In this document: positions 1-5,663 of the stretch, in pieces
Layout: every line of letters begins with the position of its first letter
How positions within the stretch are numbered: position 1 is the first letter of the stretch
NCBI GenBank assembly: GCA_030151665.1
Contig: JASLDB010000135.1
Location: 1-5,663, forward strand
Source of the DNA: Neisseriaceae bacterium
Lineage (GTDB): Bacteria > Pseudomonadota > Gammaproteobacteria > Burkholderiales > Neisseriaceae
Direction of reading: 5' to 3'
DNA: 5,663 bases
Program-made: the position numbers and the translations under genes
Notes under the pieces: generated by a model
Told to the model about the DNA's origin: nothing
What the model saw: the letters and a program-made list of their open reading frames with translations, nothing else
Database searches by the model: none

Positions 1-1933
1 TGAGTAAAACTGTATCGCTTGCAAAACCCACATCCCATAACCACGCCACACTTGAAAACACCTGCAAGGCCACAGCCAGGTATCTTGCAAACTTACGTTG
101 TTGCTTTAAGCCAATCCAATACAAGCCTGCAGCTTCCAACGCCCAAGAGGCAGATGTCCATTGCGCTTCAAAATACAAAGGAATGCTCAGTGTTAAAAAT
201 AACACCGCCAAGCCCGTATTAATCTCTGCCAATAACAAAGTCCGTTTATCATCTTGCCGAAACAGCCAAGTTGCCACAAGCGCATAAAACATACCTAATA
301 ACAAAGCGCTCACCGCCACACCATTTTCGATGTGTTTGATAATGGCATATTGCAAACCGAATGCCACAATGGGTAGCCCTAATACAACAGTAGAATCAAT
401 ATAATCAGTATGGTTAAACGACCATTGTAACAATGCATGGCGCTCTTTCGGTGCTTTACCAGCTTCAAGTAATTTTTGTTTGGTAAATAACACCCCTACG
501 ATAAAATACAAAACAAAAAACGCCAATAAAAATAATTGTGTACTGACATAAACATCAGGAGTAAAAGATTGGTTACCCCATGTCATGCCGATTCCAAAAG
601 TACCCACAAAACCAGCCAAATTCAATAAACGCCAAGCTTTGTGCCAAGCAATACTCATAATGGCAATATTCAACACCATAAAGTAACTAAATAATGCGAT
701 GTGATTGCCTGAACCTGTAGATGCCAAAATAGGTGCTGCAAAACCACCAATGGTCGCCACCACAGCCAAACTTAAACTATCTTGCCAAATGGCCAAAGTG
801 ACAGCAAAAGCTGCAACAACGATTAATAAGAAAAAAGCAGTACCAGGTGCCAATAAAGCATGCATTGACATGGCAGCATAACAACTAAGATAAAGCAAAC
901 CAACGCCAGCACCTTGTAAAATTAAACCATAGTTATTTTCACGATAACGTAAACGCCAACCTAACCACACCAAAGCTGCACTGCTCATTACAACGCCTAA
1001 ATAGCGTATTTCTATGGGAACAACCACATCGGCTGTGGCATAACGCAATAAAAATGCCAAACCCAAGAACAAAATAATCACGCCTACTTTTAAGATGGTA
1101 TTGCCACCAAAAAACCATCTGTAAATCGACTCTAAACTTAAATCTTCATCATTATCTTCTTTGGCTGTTGTGCGTGATTGTCTGGCGTTTTGGTTTGATT
1201 TATTCGCTTGATTTGGTGAATGCAATGTAATATCTGGATTCAATACTCTAGACTCTAATTTTTCTGTTTCTTCTAGTGTAGCAACCGTATTTTGACTAAT
1301 AAATTCAGATAAATCGACTTGATTCTCTACCATAGATACTGGCGATTGTGGTATCACCTTGTTATTAGGCACATGGCTTGTTGAACTAATTTGTTGATCA
1401 ATTTGTTTTTGCAATTCATTATGAATATCAGCCAAGATGCTATCAGTAACCACGCTGTCTACATGCCCTTCTTTAACATAATAGGCATCTTTGTACTCAG
1501 ACAATACAGGTTCAACGAATCCAGATTCAAGTGAGGAAGAAGACAATGCATTGTTTAAATGAATATTTTCCAATGGCAAATCCAATACCACTTGGGGTGT
1601 CTCTGATACGGCACCATAAACTGCCTGACTTATTTTTGATGATTGCGAAGTGACATCTTGTTCATGGTCAACATGATGATCCCCAAGGGATGAATTAATC
1701 TTTTGCGATCGAATATGGTTTAATTGTTGATCAATATTTTTTTGATAATAACTTAAGTCTTCTTGCAGTTTCTCTATTTGTGCTTCTAATCGTTTATTGT
1801 TGTTTTTGATGTCATTAAACTCAAAACAAATGCCTGCTAAGTACCCTGTGATTGCACCCAATAAAAAATACATCACAGTATTTCCAAAGGCATAGCCCAT
1901 TACTGCTCCAGCAAACATAAGTAACCAAGGCAT
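1..1933 (-). CDS. DUF2339 family multi-pass membrane protein, 3' end cut off by window edge
   Basis: An uninterrupted frame of 644 codons runs from the ATG at 1933 off the left edge. Residues 1-37 are glycine-rich and hydrophobic, enough for two membrane passes. Residues 41-75 are rich in K, E, Q and L and look like a coiled coil. Residues 80-268 form a polar, Ser/Gln/Asp-rich, low-complexity linker. From residue 273 the motif WFFGGN leads into a continuous series of hydrophobic segments (for example 281-298, 311-327, 366-383, 389-404, 413-430, 464-482, 516-532, 540-557, 570-587). The layout, the WFFGGN motif followed by KVGVIILFLGLAFLLRYA, and the late ASWALEAAGLYWIGL segment match the DUF2339 predicted membrane proteins (PF10101), which from memory are often 900 residues or more. 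A C-terminal part is therefore missing. Function is unknown for the family. The start has a short GGAT ribosome site 6 bases upstream and a promoter-like sequence before it. It is probably transcribed alone, after a terminator. Confidence 0.88.
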   Translation of the reverse strand, partial: MPWLLMFAGAVMGYAFGNTVMYFLLGAITGYLAGICFEFNDIKNNNKRLEAQIEKLQEDLSYYQKNIDQQLNHIRSQKINSSLGDHHVDHEQDVTSQSSKISQAVYGAVSETPQVVLDLPLENIHLNNALSSSSLESGFVEPVLSEYKDAYYVKEGHVDSVVTDSILADIHNELQKQIDQQISSTSHVPNNKVIPQSPVSMVENQVDLSEFISQNTVATLEETEKLESRVLNPDITLHSPNQANKSNQNARQSRTTAKEDNDEDLSLESIYRWFFGGNTILKVGVIILFLGLAFLLRYATADVVVPIEIRYLGVVMSSAALVWLGWRLRYRENNYGLILQGAGVGLLYLSCYAAMSMHALLAPGTAFFLLIVVAAFAVTLAIWQDSLSLAVVATIGGFAAPILASTGSGNHIALFSYFMVLNIAIMSIAWHKAWRLLNLAGFVGTFGIGMTWGNQSFTPDVYVSTQLFLLAFFVLYFIVGVLFTKQKLLEAGKAPKERHALLQWSFNHTDYIDSTVVLGLPIVAFGLQYAIIKHIENGVAVSALLLGMFYALVATWLFRQDDKRTLLLAEINTGLAVLFLTLSIPLYFEAQWTSASWALEAAGLYWIGLKQQRKFARYLAVALQVFSSVAWLWDVGFASDTVLL

Positions 1934-1961
1934 TGTTTGATCCAATCATTATCATGCCAAC

Positions 1962-1991
1962 ATTATATGACAAATAATTTCAATATGTAAC
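1962..1991 (-). promoter_or_regulatory. Candidate sigma-70 promoter for the DUF2339 gene
   Basis: Read on the minus strand, GTTACA (1986-1991, four of six matches to TTGACA) is followed after 18 bases by a perfect TATAAT (1962-1967). The transcript would start near 1954, about 20 bases before the ATG at 1933. The site lies just past the terminator at 2024-2051, which is where a promoter for an independent gene is expected. The -10 box is strong and the -35 box moderate. In AT-rich DNA a chance match remains possible. Confidence 0.6.
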
Positions 1992-2023
1992 CATTTCCCA
2001 TAACAGTAACAATAATACCCAAT

Positions 2024-2051
2024 AAAAAACACAGCATAAGCTGTGTTTTTT
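2024..2051 (-). terminator. Rho-independent terminator after the 164-residue gene, possibly bidirectional
   Basis: A perfect 12-bp inverted repeat (arms 2024-2035 and 2040-2051) encloses a 4-base loop. The core CACAGC/GCTGTG is flanked by six A on one side and six T on the other, so either strand gives a stem followed by a U-run. It begins 17 bases past the stop codon of the gene at 2069-2563. No gene converges on it from the left, so its main role should be ending minus-strand transcription. Confidence 0.88.
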
Positions 2052-2068
2052 GGTAAACCATCCAATAA

Positions 2069-2563
2069 TCATGCTTGGTTTAAAGATTTTGCCCAAGCAT
2101 TTAACATACCAACAACGGCATTGGCATTGCCCATGGTGAAATTAATCGACTGACTCAATATTGATTCCGCCCCTTTTTCTTGTAATTGCAATAATAACCG
2201 CGCCTTCTCACGCTCAGTCAAATCGGCGTGTTCAATCATTTTAGCCAAGGTCGTCACCATGTCATGTGGTACTTCAATCGTCATGTTATCTATAGCTTGC
2301 TGCTCTTCATTTAAGACCGCCAAACCCAGATATGTTAGGTTTTTCTTGCCCAAATCTTCAATCAAGATACCGCCGTTATCATTGACGCGATAACACGTTT
2401 TTTTCACCCAACCAGCCTTGAAAAATGTGTCCATTAATTCTGCCAGTTTCTTCTCGCTACCCAATTTATCAATAAACTGAATAATACCTTTACTATTGGG
2501 GGCATTGAATGCATCGCTGCCCATGGTTCGCAAAATGTTAAGTTGTAATGTTTGATTGACCAT
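2069..2563 (-). CDS. Unrecognised 164-residue cytoplasmic protein
   Basis: I do not recognise this family. The start is well supported: AGAGGAG (2570-2576) is a strong ribosome site 6 bases before the ATG, a promoter-like pair lies upstream, and a terminator follows the TGA stop, so this looks like a real single-gene unit. There is no signal peptide or membrane segment. Residues 24-52 look helical (IIQFIDKLGSEKKLAELMD), 56-80 may form a beta hairpin around NDNGG, and 97-133 is an amphipathic helical stretch (LTEREKARLLLQLQEKG). The tail 135-160 is Ala/Asn-rich and mildly hydrophobic. There is one cysteine (Cys57) and no visible catalytic motif. The early part (a helical pair followed by a possible wing) could suggest a winged-helix fold, but that is weak inference. 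The preceding gene is a TlpA-like redox protein 145 bases away, and nothing in the sequence ties the two functionally. Confidence 0.85.
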   Translation of the reverse strand: MVNQTLQLNILRTMGSDAFNAPNSKGIIQFIDKLGSEKKLAELMDTFFKAGWVKKTCYRVNDNGGILIEDLGKKNLTYLGLAVLNEEQQAIDNMTIEVPHDMVTTLAKMIEHADLTEREKARLLLQLQEKGAESILSQSINFTMGNANAVVGMLNAWAKSLNQA

Positions 2564-2603
2564 TTTTCACTCCTCTGGTTTTCTTATCATCTTTGGTGAA
2601 TTA

Positions 2604-2632
2604 ATCTTATGCCTGTTTTTTTGACTTGTCGA
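2604..2632 (-). promoter_or_regulatory. Candidate sigma-70 promoter for the 164-residue gene
   Basis: On the minus strand TCGACA (2627-2632, five of six matches to TTGACA) is followed after exactly 17 bases by TAAGAT (2604-2609, four of six matches to TATAAT). Transcription would start near 2597, giving a leader of about 34 bases that contains the strong AGAGGAG ribosome site. The DNA just upstream (2641-2690) is very AT-rich with A and T runs, as in UP-element-like regions. Confidence 0.6.
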
Positions 2633-2687
2633 GTAAAAACACCACTCCAACAAACAAAAAATACATTAATAAACAAACATTTATTTT

Positions 2688-2725
2688 TTGCACTGCAATA
2701 ATTTTCACTTATTTTTGCAGTGCAA
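2688..2725. repeat. Paired 11-bp palindromes TTGCANTGCAA overlapping the end of the TlpA-like gene
   Basis: TTGCACTGCAA (2688-2698) and TTGCAGTGCAA (2715-2725) are exact reverse complements separated by 16 bases. Each is also a palindrome in itself around its central base, so the pair can be read as two copies of one site with centres 27 bases apart, or as the arms of a single stem-loop. The right copy lies in the last codons of the TlpA-like gene and the left copy in the gap before the promoter at 2604-2632. Neither strand has a T-run directly after the stem, so a standard intrinsic terminator is not supported. It may be an operator or an RNA 3'-end structure. Confidence 0.6.
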
Positions 2726-3503
2726 TGGCCAAACTGGCTGCACTTAACTCCCCCAAATGGCTTTGGGATAATTGACCATTTTCTTGATAAAACAAAGTGG
2801 TGGGCAATAAACTTGACCCCACCGCTTGGCCAAGTTCAGCTTTGGGATCGAGATACACATGATTAAAATATAATTGTTCATTTGCTAAGTATTTTTTTAC
2901 TGCCTCCAAACCTTCACTTTGGTTTACCAAAACAAAATGAACATCTGGGTATGCTTTTTGGGCAGCTTGTAATATAGGCATCTCACGCTGACATGGTGGG
3001 CACCAAGTCGCCCAAAGATTCAAAACCACTTTTTTACCAGATAATTTTTTTAATGACAGCACATGACCAGACAAATCCTGTACCAATACATCTGGCAGTG
3101 ATTGAGATTGATTATGTGCATGTAAAATGGATAAACCTACAATCGTGCACGCCAATGGTGTCACCATGCTCAACGCCACCCAACGCCATGCTTGACGATG
3201 TCGCCATACAATGATGACAAAACCTAAAAAACCACTTAATAGTGCCATCTGCCATGACAGACCACCATCTTTAATATTGATGATTTGTCCCCAGTGTCCT
3301 TTATAATGACTCCAGTGCATCACAACAAAACCGACTCTAGACAATAACAATGTCGCCATAGCCCAATACCAAATGCTATTATCCAGCGCAATGCCACTTT
3401 TTCGCTTTTGCCATGCTGCTAAAATATTGGCTAAGATAATGGCCGTCAATACAATCACCCATTGTATTGGCAATGAAATTGGCCCCAAATTAATATTCTG
3501 CAT
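2709..3503 (-). CDS. Membrane-anchored TlpA-like thiol-disulfide protein with Lgt-like N-terminal domain
   Basis: The 264-residue protein has two parts. Residues 1-127 hold four likely membrane segments (about 13-31, 42-62, 82-100, 106-127). The basic loops WQKRKSG and WRHRQ fall on the cytoplasmic side, which places the C-terminal part in the periplasm. This half resembles the prolipoprotein diacylglyceryl transferase-like domain (SRVGFVV, GGLSWQ) found fused to some TlpA proteins, and probably lacks that enzyme's activity. Residues 135-264 are a thioredoxin fold of the TlpA/ResA type: LNLWATWCPPCQREMP carries the CPPC redox pair (Cys168, Cys171), and Pro224 in LLPTT is the expected cis-proline. 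The likely role is thiol-disulfide exchange with periplasmic proteins such as apocytochromes or other cysteine clients; the partner cannot be told from this window. The ATG follows GGGTGA (3508-3513), which can pair with the extended anti-Shine-Dalgarno sequence. A terminator lies immediately upstream. Confidence 0.9.
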   Translation of the reverse strand: MQNINLGPISLPIQWVIVLTAIILANILAAWQKRKSGIALDNSIWYWAMATLLLSRVGFVVMHWSHYKGHWGQIINIKDGGLSWQMALLSGFLGFVIIVWRHRQAWRWVALSMVTPLACTIVGLSILHAHNQSQSLPDVLVQDLSGHVLSLKKLSGKKVVLNLWATWCPPCQREMPILQAAQKAYPDVHFVLVNQSEGLEAVKKYLANEQLYFNHVYLDPKAELGQAVGSSLLPTTLFYQENGQLSQSHLGELSAASLAIALQK

Positions 3504-3515
3504 CTATTCACCCAT

Positions 3516-3543
3516 AAAAAAAGCCAAGCACAAAGCTTGGCTT
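3516..3543 (-). terminator. Rho-independent terminator after trmB
   Basis: A perfect 9-bp inverted repeat, AAGCCAAGC (3521-3529) and GCTTGGCTT (3535-3543), has a 5-base loop. On the minus strand it is followed by an unbroken T-run reaching 3516. It starts 20 bases past the trmB stop codon and ends only 12 bases before the start codon of the TlpA-like gene, so it also forms part of that gene's upstream region. Confidence 0.85.
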
Positions 3544-3563
3544 CACTAGCAAAACTCATTAGC

Positions 3564-4298
3564 TTACTTCATGCGTTTAAACACCAAATCCCAAACACCA
3601 TGACCCAAACGCAAACCGCGTGCTTCAAACTTGGTTTCAGGTCGATATGCTGGTTTTTCAACATAATCATTGCCTGTGTTTTCCAAACAGTCAAAACCAG
3701 ACAATACTTCTAGCATTTGCTCTGCGTATTCTTGCCAATCAGTCGCTAAGTGAATATAACCACCCACTTTGAGTTTAGGCAATAATTTCTCAACAAAAGG
3801 GGTTTGGATTAAACGGCGCTTATTATGGCGTTTTTTGTGCCAAGGATCAGGGAAGAACACATGGATACCATCTAATGCAGCATCGCTAATCATGTTTTCA
3901 ACCACTTCAACGGCATCATGACGCATTACACGCAAATTTTCAATATGGCTTTCATCAATCAACTTTAACAAGTTACCCACACCTGGGCCATGCACATCAA
4001 TGGCGATATAGTCTTGATGAGGCATATTTTGGGCAATTTGCGCTGTCGCCACACCCATACCAAAACCGATTTCCAAAATTTTGGGTGCTTCTCGTTTGAA
4101 TACAGTTGGTAAATCAATCACAGATTCTTGGTAAGCCAAGCCCCAAATTGGCATCCATTCATCAATTGCTTTTTGCTGTGCCGCCGTTAAATGTCCTTGG
4201 CGCAAGACAAAACTGCGAATGCCACGTTTGTGACTAACTGCATTGTCTTCATTTTCAACGCCATTTGGCAATTCATGGTTATTTAATTCATCACTCAT
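3564..4298 (-). CDS. trmB: tRNA (guanine-N7)-methyltransferase TrmB
   Basis: This 244-residue protein matches the usual length of TrmB (239 in E. coli). The enzyme uses S-adenosylmethionine to methylate N7 of G46 in the variable loop of many tRNAs, in the cytoplasm. Visible family landmarks in order are: IRSFVLRQG (27-35); the SAM-binding motif EIGFGMG (76-82); the acidic residue of the ribose-binding strand, Asp101; HDAVE (127-131); the signature FFPDPWHKKRHNKRR (148-162); the ATDW motif (185-188); and RPETKFEARGLRLGHG (219-234) at the tRNA and active-site end. All key residues appear present, so it should be active. The ATG at 4298 is the first usable start because an in-frame TAG lies 12 bases upstream. 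No clear Shine-Dalgarno sequence precedes it. It is followed by its own terminator, so it is probably monocistronic or the end of a unit with ybdG. Confidence 0.97.
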   Translation of the reverse strand: MSDELNNHELPNGVENEDNAVSHKRGIRSFVLRQGHLTAAQQKAIDEWMPIWGLAYQESVIDLPTVFKREAPKILEIGFGMGVATAQIAQNMPHQDYIAIDVHGPGVGNLLKLIDESHIENLRVMRHDAVEVVENMISDAALDGIHVFFPDPWHKKRHNKRRLIQTPFVEKLLPKLKVGGYIHLATDWQEYAEQMLEVLSGFDCLENTGNDYVEKPAYRPETKFEARGLRLGHGVWDLVFKRMK

Positions 4299-4332
4299 CT
4301 TAACAGGCTACCACAAGAAAAATAAAAGCGTA

Positions 4333-4361
4333 ATCATGCCAGTAATCGGTGTCATCCTCAA
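4333..4361 (-). promoter_or_regulatory. Weak candidate promoter for trmB, embedded in a stem-loop
   Basis: On the minus strand TTGAGG (4356-4361, four of six) precedes CATGAT (4333-4338, four of six) by 17 bases, with a TGG extended -10 element just before the -10 box. Transcription would start near 4326, about 28 bases before the trmB ATG. The -35 box is in the loop and the spacer in one arm of the inverted repeat at 4336-4384. The match is modest; trmB could instead be read through from ybdG. Confidence 0.35.
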
Positions 4362-4384
4362 GCCATATACACCGATTACTGCAT
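4336..4384. terminator. Long stem-loop between ybdG and trmB, probable terminator
   Basis: CAGTAATCGGTGT (4340-4352) and its exact reverse complement (4369-4381) form a 13-bp stem with a 16-base loop. The stem extends by ATG/CAT to 4336 and 4384 around one bulged base. On the plus strand six T follow directly (4385-4390), a canonical terminator shape, although all visible genes are on the minus strand. On the minus strand the stem starts 10 bases past the ybdG stop and is followed by a T-rich stretch only about 11 bases later. Termination of ybdG is plausible but less certain than termination of antisense transcription. Confidence 0.55.
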
Positions 4385-4393
4385 TTTTTTGCA

Positions 4394-5650
4394 TTATTGG
4401 TGAGTCAAACCCTGTACATCATGTCCACTGGGCTCTTGGAATATACGCAAACCAAACTGCGGAATCACCGCCATTAAATGGTCAAAAACATCAGATTGAA
4501 TCCGTTCATAATCCAACCACACAGTGGTATCGGCGAAACAATACACTTCCAATGGTACCCCTTTTGAAGTGGGGTCCATTTGGCGCACCAACAATGTATT
4601 GGCTTGGCTAATCTCTGGGTGGTTTTTCAAATAATAATAAACATAAGCTCGAAATGTACCAAAATTCGTTAGATGCCGATTGTTTACACTGGACAAACCC
4701 TGTTCACTTAGTTTTTCATTCCAAACACCCAGTTCATCCTCTTTTCGCGCCAAATATGCTTTTAACACTGAAAATTCATTGGCTTTTTCCCAATCTTGCT
4801 CATCTAAAAAACGAACACTGCTTTGGTCAATATAAATAGAACGCTTAATGCGACGCACACCTGACTCACTCATACCACGCCAGTTGCGAAAAGTGTCTGA
4901 TACCAAGCGATTGGTCGGAATAACCGTGATGGTATTGTCAAAATTTTGTACAGAAACCATGTGCAGTGACATATCAATCACTGTGCCGTCTGCATTCAAT
5001 GCTGGCATTTCAATCCAGTCCCCCACCCGCACCATATCATAAGAAGATACTTGCACACTTGCGACCAAAGACAAAATGGTGTTTTGAAAAATCAACATTA
5101 ACACGGCAGCCATGGCACCCAAGCCAGCTAACAGGTTCATGATGCTCTTATCCAATGCCAAGCCCAATAACACCAATGCACAAACAATATAGGCCAATAA
5201 CGACACCAATTGCAAATAGCCTTTAATCGGTTTTCTTTGTGCATCAGGTCGCAATTCATACACTTGATTTAAACCCGTTAATGCTCCAGTGAAAGACAAG
5301 GTTAAAGTTAAAACAATGGTTAACTGCATAATAACCTCAATGACATGCACAGCCCCTTTGCCTAAAAACGGCACATAAGCGATGCCATTTAGAATGACCA
5401 TGGCAGGGAAAATATTAACAAACCGTGAAATCACATTGCCTTTTAAAAAGATACTCACCCAAGGTGCGTCTCTTCGACTCACCAAACGGCGTATGCTTTT
5501 AATCACAATATACTTCATGACAAAATTAACCAATGCGGACAATACTAACAAAACCACCAAAGCACTGATAAATGCCAAAATAGGTGAATCAGGGAACCAA
5601 TGCATTAACCCTTGGTAATCAATAACAGAAAGTTCTTGGATCTCATCCAT
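4394..5650 (-). CDS. ybdG: YbdG-type MscS-family mechanosensitive ion channel
   Basis: The 418-residue protein closely fits E. coli YbdG (415 residues), a small-conductance mechanosensitive channel of the inner membrane linked to osmotic downshock. About five membrane segments are visible (24-50, 73-93, 103-127, 145-165, 170-187). The last leads into the pore-lining helix through AGLGAMAAVLMLIF (175-188). Next comes the MscS beta domain (DMVRVGDWIEMP 205-216, DNTITVIPTNRLVSDTFRNW 238-257), then the long YbdG-type cytoplasmic region with RRIKRSIYID (266-275), LTNFGTFRAYVYYYL (327-341), LLVRQMDPTSKGVPLEVY (353-370) and DVFDHLMAVIPQFGLRIFQEPSG (387-409). Two glycines typical of the pore-lining segment are replaced by Ser194 and Ser198. 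The ATG has an AGGAT ribosome site ending 8 bases upstream, at the very right edge. The promoter must lie outside the window. Confidence 0.95.
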   Translation of the reverse strand: MDEIQELSVIDYQGLMHWFPDSPILAFISALVVLLVLSALVNFVMKYIVIKSIRRLVSRRDAPWVSIFLKGNVISRFVNIFPAMVILNGIAYVPFLGKGAVHVIEVIMQLTIVLTLTLSFTGALTGLNQVYELRPDAQRKPIKGYLQLVSLLAYIVCALVLLGLALDKSIMNLLAGLGAMAAVLMLIFQNTILSLVASVQVSSYDMVRVGDWIEMPALNADGTVIDMSLHMVSVQNFDNTITVIPTNRLVSDTFRNWRGMSESGVRRIKRSIYIDQSSVRFLDEQDWEKANEFSVLKAYLARKEDELGVWNEKLSEQGLSSVNNRHLTNFGTFRAYVYYYLKNHPEISQANTLLVRQMDPTSKGVPLEVYCFADTTVWLDYERIQSDVFDHLMAVIPQFGLRIFQEPSGHDVQGLTHQ

Positions 5651-5663
5651 GTGCTTTTATCCT

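Noticed and set aside
19..222. Plus-strand open frame of 67 codons
   Set aside because: It lies wholly opposite the DUF2339 gene, has a composition typical of an antisense shadow and has no ribosome site.
2051..2060. Short palindrome TGGTAAACCA next to the terminator
   Set aside because: Only four paired bases per arm; chance occurrence is likely and no role is indicated.
2641..2690. AT-rich stretch with repeated TTTGTTTGTT-like words, considered as an origin or small RNA
   Set aside because: No DnaA boxes, no iterons of fixed spacing and no terminator; it is best explained as the AT-rich region upstream of a promoter.
2993..3214. Plus-strand open frame of 73 codons
   Set aside because: It is antisense to the TlpA-like gene, covering the codons of its CPPC motif and membrane segments; the protein on the other strand is clearly real.
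4243..4611. Plus-strand open frame of 122 codons spanning the ybdG-trmB gap
   Set aside because: It overlaps the ends of two well-supported genes and the stem-loop between them; no recognisable domain or ribosome site.
4654..5618. Three plus-strand open frames (4654-4839, 4848-5042, 5382-5618)
   Set aside because: All are antisense to ybdG, short, and without family features.

Overview
The window looks like an ordinary chromosomal segment of an AT-rich proteobacterium, most likely gamma or beta. The tRNA methyltransferase and the mechanosensitive channel both closely resemble their enterobacterial or beta/gammaproteobacterial families, but the sequence does not fix a genus. There are no tRNA or rRNA genes, insertion sequences, CRISPR arrays, phage genes or toxin-antitoxin signatures. 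I did not find a convincing new multi-gene system.

All five genes lie on the minus strand, so transcription runs from the right end to the left. From right to left they are: a YbdG-type small mechanosensitive channel (4394-5650, complete, start codon 13 bases inside the right edge); trmB, the tRNA m7G46 methyltransferase (3564-4298); a membrane-anchored TlpA-like thiol-disulfide protein with an Lgt-like N-terminal membrane domain (2709-3503); an unrecognised 164-residue cytoplasmic protein (2069-2563); and the first 644 codons of a large DUF2339 membrane protein that runs off the left edge (1-1933). Non-coding gaps are short (60 to 145 bases), and no stretch over 300 bases lacks a gene.

The genes appear to be mostly separate transcription units. 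A 12-bp hairpin ends the unit of the 164-residue gene, and a 9-bp hairpin with a T-run sits between trmB and the TlpA-like gene. A longer stem-loop separates ybdG from trmB. Promoter-like sequences precede the DUF2339 gene and the 164-residue gene, with a weaker one before trmB. The gene products do not form an obvious pathway. Three act in or across the inner membrane (osmotic release, periplasmic redox chemistry, unknown DUF2339 role), one modifies tRNA and one is unknown.

The points most worth a second look are: a pair of identical-spacer 11-bp palindromes overlapping the end of the TlpA-like gene; loss of glycines in the pore-lining segment of the YbdG-like channel; a terminator only 12 bases before the TlpA-like start codon; and the orphan 164-residue gene.
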